A stretch of 64,000 nt of DNA from positions 248,001 through 312,000 of the forward strand of contig NZ_SUMB01000006.1 in the NCBI RefSeq assembly GCF_005048155.1. Direction: 5' to 3'. The DNA is from Streptomyces piniterrae. Lineage in GTDB: Bacteria; Actinomycetota; Actinomycetes; Streptomycetales; Streptomycetaceae. The notes under the pieces were generated by a model. That model did no database searches, was not told the origin of the DNA, and saw nothing but the letters and a program-made list of their open reading frames with translations. A program made the position numbers and the translations under genes. This document shows positions 41,414 through 50,169 of this stretch, piece after piece (position 1 is the stretch's first letter; each line of letters begins with the position of its first letter).

Positions 41414-44083
41414 ATGACTTCCAGCGCGCAGGCACCTGACCAGGGAACCGACCGAGGCGCCGCCCGGGGGACCGGTGCCGCCGCCGGCCGCCCGGCGGGG
41501 CCGACGGCGAACGCGATGCGCCGGGCGCTGCGCCGCGCCCGCGACGGCGTGGCACTGGACGTCACCGAGGCCGCGGTGCTGCTCCAGGCCCGCGGCGAGG
41601 ACCTCGTCGACCTGTGCGCGTCCGCGGCCCGGGTGCGGGACGCGGGCCTGGAAGCCGCCGGCCGCCCCGGGGTCATCACCTACTCCAAGAGCGTCTTCAT
41701 TCCGCTCACCCGCCTGTGCCGCGACAAGTGCCACTACTGCACCTTCGCCACCGTCCCGGGCAAGCTGCGCCGCGCCGGCCACGGCATGTTCATGTCCCCG
41801 GACGAGGTCCTGGCCATCGCCCGCCGCGGCGCCGAAATGGGCTGCAAGGAAGCGCTGATCACCCTGGGGGACCGCCCCGAGGACCGCTGGCCCGAGGCAC
41901 GCGAGTGGCTGGAGGCCGAGGGGTACGACGACACCATCGCGTACGTACGGGCGATGGCGATCCGCATCCTGGAGGAGACCGGGCTGCTGCCGCACCTCAA
42001 CCCCGGCGCCATGACCTGGACGGACTTCCAGCGACTCAAGCCGGTCGCGCCGTCCATGGGCATGATGCTGGAGACCACGGCGGAGCGGCTGTGGAGCGAG
42101 CCCGGCGGCCCGCACTACGGCTCACCGGACAAGGAGCCCGCCGTGCGACTGCGCGTCCTGGAGGACGCCGGCCGCAGCTCGGTCCCGTTCACCAGCGGCC
42201 TGCTGATCGGCATCGGGGAGACATACGAGGAGCGCGCGGAGTCCTTGTTCGCGCTCCGCCGCATCTCCCGCGCCTACCACGGCATCCAGGAACTGATCAT
42301 GCAGAACTTCCGCGCCAAACCGGACACCGCGATGCGCGGGATGCCGGACGCGGAACTGGACGAACTGGTCGCCACGGTCGCCGTCGCCCGGCACATCATG
42401 GGCCCCGCCGGCTGCCTCCAGGCGCCACCCAACCTGGTGGACGACGAGTACGCGCGGCTCATCGGGGCCGGCATCGACGACTGGGGCGGCGTCTCACCAC
42501 TCACCCCCGACCACGTCAACCCCGAGCGCCCCTGGCCGCACATCGAGGAACTCGCCGAGCGCTCCGCCGCCGCCGGCTTCCGGCTCGAGGAACGCCTCGC
42601 CGTCTACCCGGAGTTCGTCCAGCGCGGCGAGCCCTGGCTGGACCCGCGCCTGCTGCCGCACGTCCGGGCCCTGGCCGACCCGGAGACCGGCCTCGCCCGT
42701 GCCGACGCGGTGGTGGCGGGCCACCCCTGGCAGGAGCCCGACGAGGGCTTCTCCCTGGAGTCCTCCGGCTCCGGCCGCACCGACCTCCACCGCACCATCG
42801 ACACCGAGGGGCGCACGAGCGACCGCCGCGACGACTTCGACGAGGTCTACGGCGACTGGGAGGCGCTGCGCGAGGCCGCCGCCCCCGGGATGGTGCCGTC
42901 CCGCCTCGACGCCGACGTACGCCAGGCGCTGTCGCAGGCCGCCGACGACCCCACGAAACTCACCGACGACGAGGCGCTGGCCCTGCTGCACGCCGACGGC
43001 CCGGCCCTGGACGCGCTCTGCCGGATCGCCGACGACCTGCGCCGCGCCACCGTGGGCGACGACATCACCTACATCGTCACCAGGAACATCAACTTCACCA
43101 ACGTCTGCTACACGGGCTGCCGTTTCTGCGCCTTCGCACAGCGCCGCACCGACGCCGACGCCTACACCCTCTCCCTCTCCCAGGTCGCCGACCGCGCCCA
43201 ACAGGCGTGGGACGTGGGCGCGGTGGAGGTCTGCATGCAGGGCGGCATCCACCCCGACCTGCCCGGCACGGCCTATTTCGACATCGCACGCGCCGTCAAG
43301 GAACGCGTCCCGGGGATGCATGTGCACGCCTTCTCCCCCATGGAGGTCGTCAACGGCGCGACGCGTACGGGGCTGTCCATCCGCGAGTGGCTCACCGAGG
43401 CCAAGGCCGCCGGCCTGGACTCCATCCCCGGCACGGCCGCCGAGATCCTCGATGACGAGGTCCGCTGGGTCCTCACCAAGGGCAAGCTGCCCGCCGCCAC
43501 CTGGGTCGAGGTCATCAAGACCGCCCATGAGCTGGGCATTCGCTCGTCCTCGACGATGATGTACGGCCATGTCGATCAGCCGCGGCACTGGCTCGGCCAT
43601 CTTCGCCTGCTGGCGGAGATCCAGCGGTCCGCGCTGTCCAAGAACGTTGGCGGCTTCACCGAGTTCGTCACCCTCCCCTTCATCCACACCAACGCCCCCG
43701 TCTACCTCGCCGGCATCGCCCGCCCCGGCCCCACCACCCGCGACAACCGCGCGGTGACGGCCATGGCCCGGCTGCTGCTCCACCCGCACATCACCAACAT
43801 CCAGACCAGTTGGGTCAAGCTCGGCGCCGACGGCGCGGCCGAGATGCTGCGCTCGGGCGCCAACGACCTGGGCGGCACCCTGATGGAGGAGACCATCTCC
43901 CGTATGGCGGGCTCCAGTTACGGCTCCTACCGCTCCGTCAAGGACCTGACCGCCATCGCGGAGGCCGCCGGACGCAGGGCCCGCCCCCGCACGACGACAT
44001 ACGGGCAGGTCACGGAGGAACGACTGTCGGCGGCGCTGGCCTCGGACGGCCATCTGCCGGAGCTGCTGCCGGTGGTGGAGTAG
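41414..44083 (+). CDS. fbiC: FbiC, bifunctional FO synthase (CofG+CofH fusion)
   Basis: 889 residues. Makes 7,8-didemethyl-8-hydroxy-5-deazariboflavin, the chromophore of coenzyme F420, from a flavin-pathway intermediate and tyrosine. It is a fusion of two radical-SAM enzymes: the CofG half has CRDKCHYC (C102, C106, C109) and the CofH half CYTGCRFC (C565, C569, C572), each CX3CX2C for an iron-sulfur cluster. Other conserved parts: GMFMSPDEVLAIARRGAEMG, CMQGGIHPDLPGTAY and the C-terminal SRMAGSSYGSYRSVKDL. Starts ATG 41414 near GGGGG. The presence of a Ddn-like protein and three LLM proteins in the same window makes local use of F420 likely. Confidence 0.95.
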   Translation: MTSSAQAPDQGTDRGAARGTGAAAGRPAGPTANAMRRALRRARDGVALDVTEAAVLLQARGEDLVDLCASAARVRDAGLEAAGRPGVITYSKSVFIPLTRLCRDKCHYCTFATVPGKLRRAGHGMFMSPDEVLAIARRGAEMGCKEALITLGDRPEDRWPEAREWLEAEGYDDTIAYVRAMAIRILEETGLLPHLNPGAMTWTDFQRLKPVAPSMGMMLETTAERLWSEPGGPHYGSPDKEPAVRLRVLEDAGRSSVPFTSGLLIGIGETYEERAESLFALRRISRAYHGIQELIMQNFRAKPDTAMRGMPDAELDELVATVAVARHIMGPAGCLQAPPNLVDDEYARLIGAGIDDWGGVSPLTPDHVNPERPWPHIEELAERSAAAGFRLEERLAVYPEFVQRGEPWLDPRLLPHVRALADPETGLARADAVVAGHPWQEPDEGFSLESSGSGRTDLHRTIDTEGRTSDRRDDFDEVYGDWEALREAAAPGMVPSRLDADVRQALSQAADDPTKLTDDEALALLHADGPALDALCRIADDLRRATVGDDITYIVTRNINFTNVCYTGCRFCAFAQRRTDADAYTLSLSQVADRAQQAWDVGAVEVCMQGGIHPDLPGTAYFDIARAVKERVPGMHVHAFSPMEVVNGATRTGLSIREWLTEAKAAGLDSIPGTAAEILDDEVRWVLTKGKLPAATWVEVIKTAHELGIRSSSTMMYGHVDQPRHWLGHLRLLAEIQRSALSKNVGGFTEFVTLPFIHTNAPVYLAGIARPGPTTRDNRAVTAMARLLLHPHITNIQTSWVKLGADGAAEMLRSGANDLGGTLMEETISRMAGSSYGSYRSVKDLTAIAEAAGRRARPRTTTYGQVTEERLSAALASDGHLPELLPVVE

Positions 44084-44139
44084 CGGGCGGCGCGTTGATG
44101 ACCGGCGCCTTCGGGGCGGCGGGGGCGAGGCCCTGAAGG

Positions 44140-44235
44140 CGTGCCTGCTCCGACGTGCCTCGCTGACATGTCTCCTCCGACGTGCCTGCTCTGACGTATG
44201 TCCTCTGACGTGCGCTGAAAGTGTGCCTCCTCCGA
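44140..44235. repeat. Imperfect repeats around TGCCTSCTCCGACGT
   Basis: Four to five degenerate units of roughly 20 bp, built from CTCCGACGT and CTCTGACGT, in the 291-bp gap between fbiC and the lipoprotein gene. Function unknown; the CTGACG cores here are not palindromic. Confidence 0.5.
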
Positions 44236-44374
44236 CCTGCGGCTCCGCTTAACATGTCCCGGTCAACGGCGGGGGGAACGGGGGAGAGCAGATGGCTTTC
44301 TTCACCCTCGCGGCCGAGGTGCGCCGCAACAGGTCGGTGCGCCCGGCTCGGAGCCACATCTGCAAAGGGACGTC

Positions 44375-44875
44375 ATGCGCTTCCATCGAACACTTGCCAT
44401 CGTCGGAACCGTTTTCGCCTTGGCGTCGGTTTCCGCATGCGGCGGTCTGCCCTCCGCGGGTTCGCCCGAGGACGCCGGGCGATTCCTCGTGTCGGCGCTC
44501 GGTTGCGGGAATGTCGACATCGCCACGCCCCAAGAGGTCCAGCAGGTGCAGTCCATGGGCATGAAGGGCGTCAACGGGGGCGGCGAATGCGAGCACCCGG
44601 AGGGCGACGACGGTGACCCCGACTTCCTCACCATCGAGGACATGGAGGCGTTCCAGACCGCCGTCAAGGCCGACGAGGACGAACAGGACGACCTCATGGT
44701 CGGCGACGACTTCGCCATCGACCCGAGCAGCGACGACCAGCGGCGGGCGCTCCTCAAGGCCGGGCTGATGTTCCTCAACTGCACCCCGAACTTCAAGGCA
44801 CCGGAGGGCAGCACGACCGAGGACGGCGAGGTCGAGGGTTGCTTCACGACCGACTATTCGGAGGACCTCGACTGA
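44375..44875 (+). CDS. Secreted acidic lipoprotein, hypothetical
   Basis: 166 residues. MRFHRTLAIVGTVFALA is a signal peptide and SVSAC a lipobox, so the mature protein is lipid-anchored from about Cys22. The mature part is strongly acidic (many Asp/Glu, EDEQDD) and contains three further cysteines (LGCGN, GGECEH, LNCTP) plus one near the end (EGCFT). No known domain was recognised. ATG 44375 has AAAGGGACGTC upstream. Monocistronic; no clear link to its neighbours. Confidence 0.75.
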   Translation: MRFHRTLAIVGTVFALASVSACGGLPSAGSPEDAGRFLVSALGCGNVDIATPQEVQQVQSMGMKGVNGGGECEHPEGDDGDPDFLTIEDMEAFQTAVKADEDEQDDLMVGDDFAIDPSSDDQRRALLKAGLMFLNCTPNFKAPEGSTTEDGEVEGCFTTDYSEDLD

Positions 44876-44958
44876 CGCCCGTCGACGGATCCGCGCGCAC
44901 GCCATCTGCGTGAACGCCACCCGCGTGGATCCGTCTGCTCGCCCAGCGCCGGGGCAGG

Positions 44959-44967
44959 TTATCCACA
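44959..44967. promoter_or_regulatory. Perfect DnaA-box 9-mer (TTATCCACA)
   Basis: Matches the consensus DnaA box, about 100 bp upstream of the STAND-TPR gene. Inferred from sequence only. Confidence 0.4.
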
Positions 44968-45063
44968 GGCCCAAGCCGCCAACTCCGCCGAAGGCTAATC
45001 TGCTTGAGCAGGCGGAACGCCCCGGCAGGGAGCCGTGAGGGCCGCCGAGAGGGGGTGGAAACG

Positions 45064-48000
45064 GTGGATCGCGGCAGGCTTTCCCGGCAGGAGCTGATCC
45101 GGCTCCGCCGACGTGCGGGATTCGTGGGGCGGCGGGCCGAGATCGCCGCGTTCCGCGACAACCTCTCGCGGGTCGTGGAGGACCCGGCACACCAGTTCCT
45201 GTTCCATGTGCACGGACAAGCGGGCGTCGGCAAAACCTCCCTGGTCCGGCAGTTCGCCGAGGCGGCGCGCGAGCACGGCGCGCCGACCGCGTACGTCGAC
45301 GAAGCGGTGCACGGTGTGCCGGAGGCCATGGCTGTCATCAGCGGCCAACTGGCCGCCCAGGGCCGCCCCTTGAAGGCCTTCGACAAGCTGCTCGCCACCT
45401 ACCGGGAGCGCCGGCACGAGGTCGAGGCGGCGGCCGCGGCGGATGGTCCGGGCGACCCCGCCGACCCCCGGGGCCCGGCCCCCTCGCCCGGCAGCATGAT
45501 CGCCGCCCAGGCCGGGCTCGCGGGCCTCGGAGTGCTGCTCCCCGGCGCCGGCGCCGTCACCGGAGCGCTGGACCCCGCCCATGTGGCGCGCGGCGCCGAC
45601 CGGCTGCGCGGGCTCCTCAGCGCCCGGCTGCGCAACCACGACGACGTTCAGCTGGTGATGTCCCCGCTCCAGGCCCTGACCCCGGTGTTCGTCCGTGAGG
45701 TGAATGCCGCCGCGGACGAAGTGCCCTGGCTGGCGCTCTTCTTCGACACCTACGAGCGGACCGGGCCGTTGCTGGACATCTGGCTGCGCGATGTCCTCGT
45801 CAGCGACCGTTACGGGCCGCTGGCACCCAATGTGGTGGTGACCCTGGCCGGCCAGACCGCGCTGGACCGCCGCTGCTGGGCCGACTACCTGGACTGTGTG
45901 GCGGATCTGCCGCTGGACGCCTTCACCGAGACCGAGGCGCGGCAGTTGCTGGCCACCAGGGGAATCACCGATGAGCGCGTCGTCGAGGTGATCATGCGGC
46001 TGTCCGGCGGCCTGCCGGTGCTGGTCTCCACCCTCGCCGAGAACCGCCCGCAGGCCGTCGAAGAGGTGGACGACCCCAGCGACACCGCCGTCGAACGGTT
46101 CCTGAAATGGGAGACCGATCCGGTACGCCGAGAGGCGGCGCTGGCGGCCGCCCTGCCGCGCCATCTGGACGAGGACGTCTTCCGCGCCGCGGTCGACGCG
46201 TCCGCCGCCGAACACTACGGCTGGCTGTGCGGACTGCCGTTCGTCGCCGACCGCGCGGGACGCCGGCAGTACCACGAGGTGGTGCGCACGGCGATGCTGC
46301 GGCTCCAGCGGCGCAGATCACCACACACCTGGTCGGCCCGGCACCGTGACCTCGCCGAGGCGGCCCGGCAACGGCTCGGGGAGGCGGCTGCCGCGGGCCC
46401 CGACGGCGCTCGTTCCGCCGACCTGTGGACCGACGAACGACGGCTGGAACACCGGCTCCAGGAGATCTACCACTCCCTCTGCGCGGACCCCCGCCCGTCA
46501 CTGGCCGAGGCGTTGTCCGACGTCCTGGACGCGGCCGACCGCGCCAGGCCCGCCGTCCGCAGAGTGGCCGAGACCATCCGGCAGGCCGGTGCGGACGCCG
46601 ACGCGCCGGAGGTCGGCGACTGGGGCGACCGGCTCTCGGCCGCGCTCACCGAGGACGGCGGCGGCCTGACCGAGGTCCTCACCGCACTGCTCGCCCAACC
46701 CGGCCTCGACACGGCCCGACAGGCGCGCATCCACCGCGTACGTGGCCGCGAACACCGCCAGGCCGAAGCCTGGCCCCAGGCCTTCGCCGACTTCGACCGC
46801 TGCCTGGAACTGGAGCCGCGCAACGCCCGCGCGCTGATCGGCCGCGGCCTGACCCACCGCTACCTGCGGTCTTTCGAGCGGGCGGCGGAGGATTACACCC
46901 GCGCCCTGGAGATCGCCCCGGACTCGGTGGATGCCGCCTCCCAACTCGGCGAGGCCCACCGCCTCATGGGCAACTACGAACAGGCGCTGCCCGAATTCGA
47001 CCGGGCCCTGGACCTCGATCCCGGCCACGCCTTCAGCATCGCCAGCCGCGCCGTCTGCCTGCGCCGCCTCGGCCGCCACGGGGAAGCGCTCGCGGGCCTG
47101 GAGCGCGCCATCGAGATCAACCCGGAGTACGCCTGGGCGATGGCCGAACGAGGCGCCGCCTACCGCGATATGGGGCGGCACGAACTCGCCCTGGCGGAGT
47201 TCGACCGGGCCCTGGCGGTCAACCCCGCTTATGTCTGGGCGCACGCCCGCCGAGGCATCACCCTGCGCGTCCTGGGCCGGTACGAGGAAGCCCTCGCCGC
47301 CCTTGGCCGCGCGGCCGAACTCCAGCCGGACAGCCCCTGGGTGTGGATGGAGCGGTGCCGCACCGCCATGGAGATGCGGCGCTACGACCAGGCCCTGGCG
47401 GAGGCCGACCGGGCCATTGCCGCCGATCCCGAGTACGCCTTCGCCCATACCGCCCGTGGCGAGATCCTGATCTCCCTGGGGCGGCAGGAGGAGGCGCTGG
47501 CCGCACTGGACCGTTCGCTCGTCCTCGCTCCCGCGGACGGCCTGGCGCGCGAGCAGCGCGGCCGGCTCCTGACGATCAGGGGACGCACCACGGACGCCCG
47601 TACGGAACTTTCCGCCGCGATCCGTCTCCTCCCGGACTCCCACAGCGCCGTGGCCACACGGGGGGAGATCAACCTCCGCACGGGCCGGCTGACGGAAGCC
47701 CTCGCGGACTTCGACCGGGCCCTCGATCTCGGAGCGGACCCCGGCCGCATGCTGACCCGGCGCGGCAAGGCGCATCTCCTACGAGGTGACGGGGACCGCG
47801 CCCTGGCCGACTTCGACCGTGCCCTCGGGGACGATCCGGCGGATGCCTGCCTGTTGGCTCTCAAGGCGGGCTGCCTGCGACGTGCGAGCGACCTCGACGC
47901 GGCACGTGACGCGCTCGATCGCGCAGGTCGGCAGGGCTCCGGCGACGGGGCCGCGGTCGGGCGGATCGTTCGGTACGAGGCGGCGATGCTGGTCAGCGCC

Positions 48001-48357
48001 CGCGCGGGCGTGCACGCGGCAGCGAGCGATTGGCGGGCGCTCCGGGCGGAGGCGGCCCGTGACGGGGAGGCTGCGGCCCGCCCCGTAAACGACCCCGACG
48101 AGCCGCTCGGGCCGCTCGAGCCGATAGGCGCGGCCGCTGTCGCCGTCGTCAGCCGGTGCGCGCTGGGCGACTGGTCGGGCGCAGCGGCGATGGCGGCGGA
48201 GCTGCTGGACGACGGTCCGTGGGAGGCCGTCGCCGACTCCGAGCTGGGGGTACGCGACCTCGTCCGGCTGCCGGGCGCGGACACCGAACGGCTGGCCGCG
48301 ATACGGGACGGGCTGATACGCAGGATGGCGGCCTCGGCCGCAGACGGCACCGGCTGA
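45064..48357 (+). CDS. STAND-type P-loop NTPase with C-terminal TPR array
   Basis: 1097 residues. An AAA/NACHT-like ATPase part has Walker A HGQAGVGKTSLVRQF (near residue 53), a Walker B candidate in VPWLALFFDTYER and an arginine-finger region in SDRYGPLAPNVVVTLAGQT. A helical middle section leads to about 10-11 tetratricopeptide repeats (about 556-950), with units such as ALAEFDRALAVNPAYVWAHARRG. Such STAND proteins act as ligand-sensing switches. GTG 45064 is used (AGAGGGGG upstream); GTG 45055 is an alternative. No catalytic effector domain is fused, so signalling or scaffolding is more likely than direct enzymatic output. Ligand and partner unknown. Confidence 0.85.
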   Translation: MDRGRLSRQELIRLRRRAGFVGRRAEIAAFRDNLSRVVEDPAHQFLFHVHGQAGVGKTSLVRQFAEAAREHGAPTAYVDEAVHGVPEAMAVISGQLAAQGRPLKAFDKLLATYRERRHEVEAAAAADGPGDPADPRGPAPSPGSMIAAQAGLAGLGVLLPGAGAVTGALDPAHVARGADRLRGLLSARLRNHDDVQLVMSPLQALTPVFVREVNAAADEVPWLALFFDTYERTGPLLDIWLRDVLVSDRYGPLAPNVVVTLAGQTALDRRCWADYLDCVADLPLDAFTETEARQLLATRGITDERVVEVIMRLSGGLPVLVSTLAENRPQAVEEVDDPSDTAVERFLKWETDPVRREAALAAALPRHLDEDVFRAAVDASAAEHYGWLCGLPFVADRAGRRQYHEVVRTAMLRLQRRRSPHTWSARHRDLAEAARQRLGEAAAAGPDGARSADLWTDERRLEHRLQEIYHSLCADPRPSLAEALSDVLDAADRARPAVRRVAETIRQAGADADAPEVGDWGDRLSAALTEDGGGLTEVLTALLAQPGLDTARQARIHRVRGREHRQAEAWPQAFADFDRCLELEPRNARALIGRGLTHRYLRSFERAAEDYTRALEIAPDSVDAASQLGEAHRLMGNYEQALPEFDRALDLDPGHAFSIASRAVCLRRLGRHGEALAGLERAIEINPEYAWAMAERGAAYRDMGRHELALAEFDRALAVNPAYVWAHARRGITLRVLGRYEEALAALGRAAELQPDSPWVWMERCRTAMEMRRYDQALAEADRAIAADPEYAFAHTARGEILISLGRQEEALAALDRSLVLAPADGLAREQRGRLLTIRGRTTDARTELSAAIRLLPDSHSAVATRGEINLRTGRLTEALADFDRALDLGADPGRMLTRRGKAHLLRGDGDRALADFDRALGDDPADACLLALKAGCLRRASDLDAARDALDRAGRQGSGDGAAVGRIVRYEAAMLVSARAGVHAAASDWRALRAEAARDGEAAARPVNDPDEPLGPLEPIGAAAVAVVSRCALGDWSGAAAMAAELLDDGPWEAVADSELGVRDLVRLPGADTERLAAIRDGLIRRMAASAADGTG

Positions 48358-48412
48358 CAACCGCCCATACGCGCCTGCCGACCGCCCGACCGCCCTACCG
48401 CCCGACCGCGGC

Positions 48413-48667
48413 TCACTCCCCGCCGTGCTCCGTCTCGTGCTGCAGGATGCACTGCTGCCACTGGGACAGGGCCTCCTCGCGGTCGCCTCCGGTGTCCTGG
48501 GCGGCGACGATCAGCGCGTCGGCGGCCATGGCGGCCAGCCGTACGGCGATATGGCAGACGTCGCGCTGGGGGAGCGGCCGGAGGAGTTCCACCGCGCCGT
48601 CGCTGTCGCCGGAGAGCGCGGAGGCGACAACGGCCATGGTGGTGCGATCCCACTCGTACTCGGACAT
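48413..48667 (-). CDS. Small helical hypothetical protein
   Basis: 84 residues, not recognised. MSEYEWDRTTMAVVASALSG starts a mostly helical protein with a conserved-looking end QWQQCILQHETEHGGE. ATG 48667 is chosen because the frame upstream is only poly-proline low complexity. No strong ribosome-binding site is visible. It converges with the STAND-TPR gene, 55 bp apart. The 234 bp upstream of it are G-rich with runs of GGGGGA (48838-48885). Confidence 0.6.
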   Translation of the reverse strand: MSEYEWDRTTMAVVASALSGDSDGAVELLRPLPQRDVCHIAVRLAAMAADALIVAAQDTGGDREEALSQWQQCILQHETEHGGE

Positions 48668-48901
48668 GGGGAGAGCATGCCCAGCGGACGGCCTCGCCAG
48701 TATCGAACGGGTGAGTGCGCCGGTGAGCCAGGGGAGGCGCGACGCCGGTGCCCGACCAGGGCGAGGCCGGGGACGGGGAACGGGCGCGGGGAACGGGGGC
48801 GAGGCCAAGGACTCGGGCACGGGCAAGGTCAGGGACAGGGGTGGGGGCGGAGGGGGAGGGGGAGGGGGGAGGGGGCCCACCGAAAAAGGAGTGGCGCCCC
48901 C

Positions 48902-49861
48902 TCAGCCGAGTCGCCGCACCGGGCTGCCCGCCAGGTACGCGGTGATGTTCTCGACGGCCTGCTGGAAGTAGCCCTCGTAGTTGCGGCGGGTGACATAGCC
49001 GAGGTGGGGGACTGCGAGGACGTTGGGGAGGGTGCGCAGCGGGTCGTCGGCGGGGAGCGGCTCGTGGTCGAAGACGTCCAGGCCGGCGCCGGCGATCCAG
49101 TTCTCGCGCAGCGCCTGGAGCAGCGCGGACCGATCGACGATGGCGGCGCGGGAGGTGTTGACGAGGTAGCCGGTGGGTCGCATCCGGCGGAGTTCCCCGG
49201 CGCCGATCAGACCGCGGGTGCGGTCGCCCAGGACGAGGTGCACGGAGACGAAGTCGCTGCTCTCCAGCAGTTCCTCCTTGGTGGCTGTCGCGCGCACGCC
49301 GACCTCGGCGGCGCGTTCGGCGGTCAGGTTCCGGCTCCAGGCGACGACGTCCATGCCGAAGGCCAGGCCGACCCGGGCGACCCGGGAACCGATCTTGCCC
49401 AGGCCCAGCAGCCCGAGCCGCCGGCCGTGCAGATCGGCGCCGAGGGTGCTCTGCCAGGGCCCGTTGGTACGCATCGCGGTGCTCTCGGGGGCGATGTTGC
49501 GGGCCAGGCCGAGAATCAGCGCCCAGGTCAGCTCGACCGGCGGTTCGGTGTTGCTGGCCGTACCGCAGACGGTGACGCCCTGCCGTGCGGCGGCTTCGAG
49601 GTCGATGGACGCATTGCGCATTCCGGAGGTGATCAGGAGTCGGAGGCGGGGCAGCCGGGCGAGCAGCGAGGCGGGAAACGGGGTGCGCTCGCGCATCGCG
49701 ACGACGATCTCGCAGTCTCCGATCGCTTCGACGACCTCGTCCTCGGAGCGGAACGGCCGGTGCAGCGTACGGACGTCCACGGCTCCGGCGAGGGCCGACC
49801 AGTCGGCCATGGAGAGGGCGACGTCCTGGTAGTCGTCGAGTACGGCACAGCGCGGGGTCAT
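48902..49861 (-). CDS. D-2-hydroxyacid dehydrogenase family protein
   Basis: 319 residues. NAD-binding Rossmann motif LGLLGLGKIGSRVARVGLAFG, catalytic arginine in NTSRAAIVD, glutamate in DVFDHEPLP and histidine in PHLGYVTRRNYEGYF fit the phosphoglycerate/formate dehydrogenase family, which reduces 2-oxoacids to D-2-hydroxyacids. The N-terminal half starts CAVLDDYQDVALSMADW. ATG 49861 has GGGAGAACC upstream. It is divergent from the ADP-ribosylglycohydrolase gene with about 300 bp between; that gap holds promoters and two CGAGCGCAGCGAG repeats (50099-50163) but no further gene. Confidence 0.88.
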   Translation of the reverse strand: MTPRCAVLDDYQDVALSMADWSALAGAVDVRTLHRPFRSEDEVVEAIGDCEIVVAMRERTPFPASLLARLPRLRLLITSGMRNASIDLEAAARQGVTVCGTASNTEPPVELTWALILGLARNIAPESTAMRTNGPWQSTLGADLHGRRLGLLGLGKIGSRVARVGLAFGMDVVAWSRNLTAERAAEVGVRATATKEELLESSDFVSVHLVLGDRTRGLIGAGELRRMRPTGYLVNTSRAAIVDRSALLQALRENWIAGAGLDVFDHEPLPADDPLRTLPNVLAVPHLGYVTRRNYEGYFQQAVENITAYLAGSPVRRLG

Positions 49862-50169
49862 CGTTGGTTCTCCCGAAGAGGTGACGAAGAGGTGAGGCGA
49901 GACAGGGCGGTGGGCCGGGGCGACCCCTCCCACCCGAACGGGACCGTCCGGACCGTACCGTTCAAAAGCCGCCTCATGGATGACTGTTCACAATACGATC
50001 CTGGCCTCAAGTCGATCATTCCCGGTCGATTACAGTGCCGCCAGGGGAGGCCGCAAGGCCCCGCGACGTTGTGAGTTTCGGGAGGTCGCGCAGTGAGCGA
50101 GCGCAGCGAGCGAGCCATGGAAGGGTGCGCGCCGCGCGAATGCGGGGCCGAGCGCAGCGAGGTTTCGGC

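Noticed and set aside
44170..44215. Several CTGACG cores after fbiC as operators
   Set aside because: They belong to direct repeats and lack the GTCAG half at the right spacing.
50099..50163. CGAGCGCAGCGAG repeats as att or integration sites
   Set aside because: This short motif recurs in Streptomyces intergenic DNA, as I recall; no tRNA, integrase or transposase is near.
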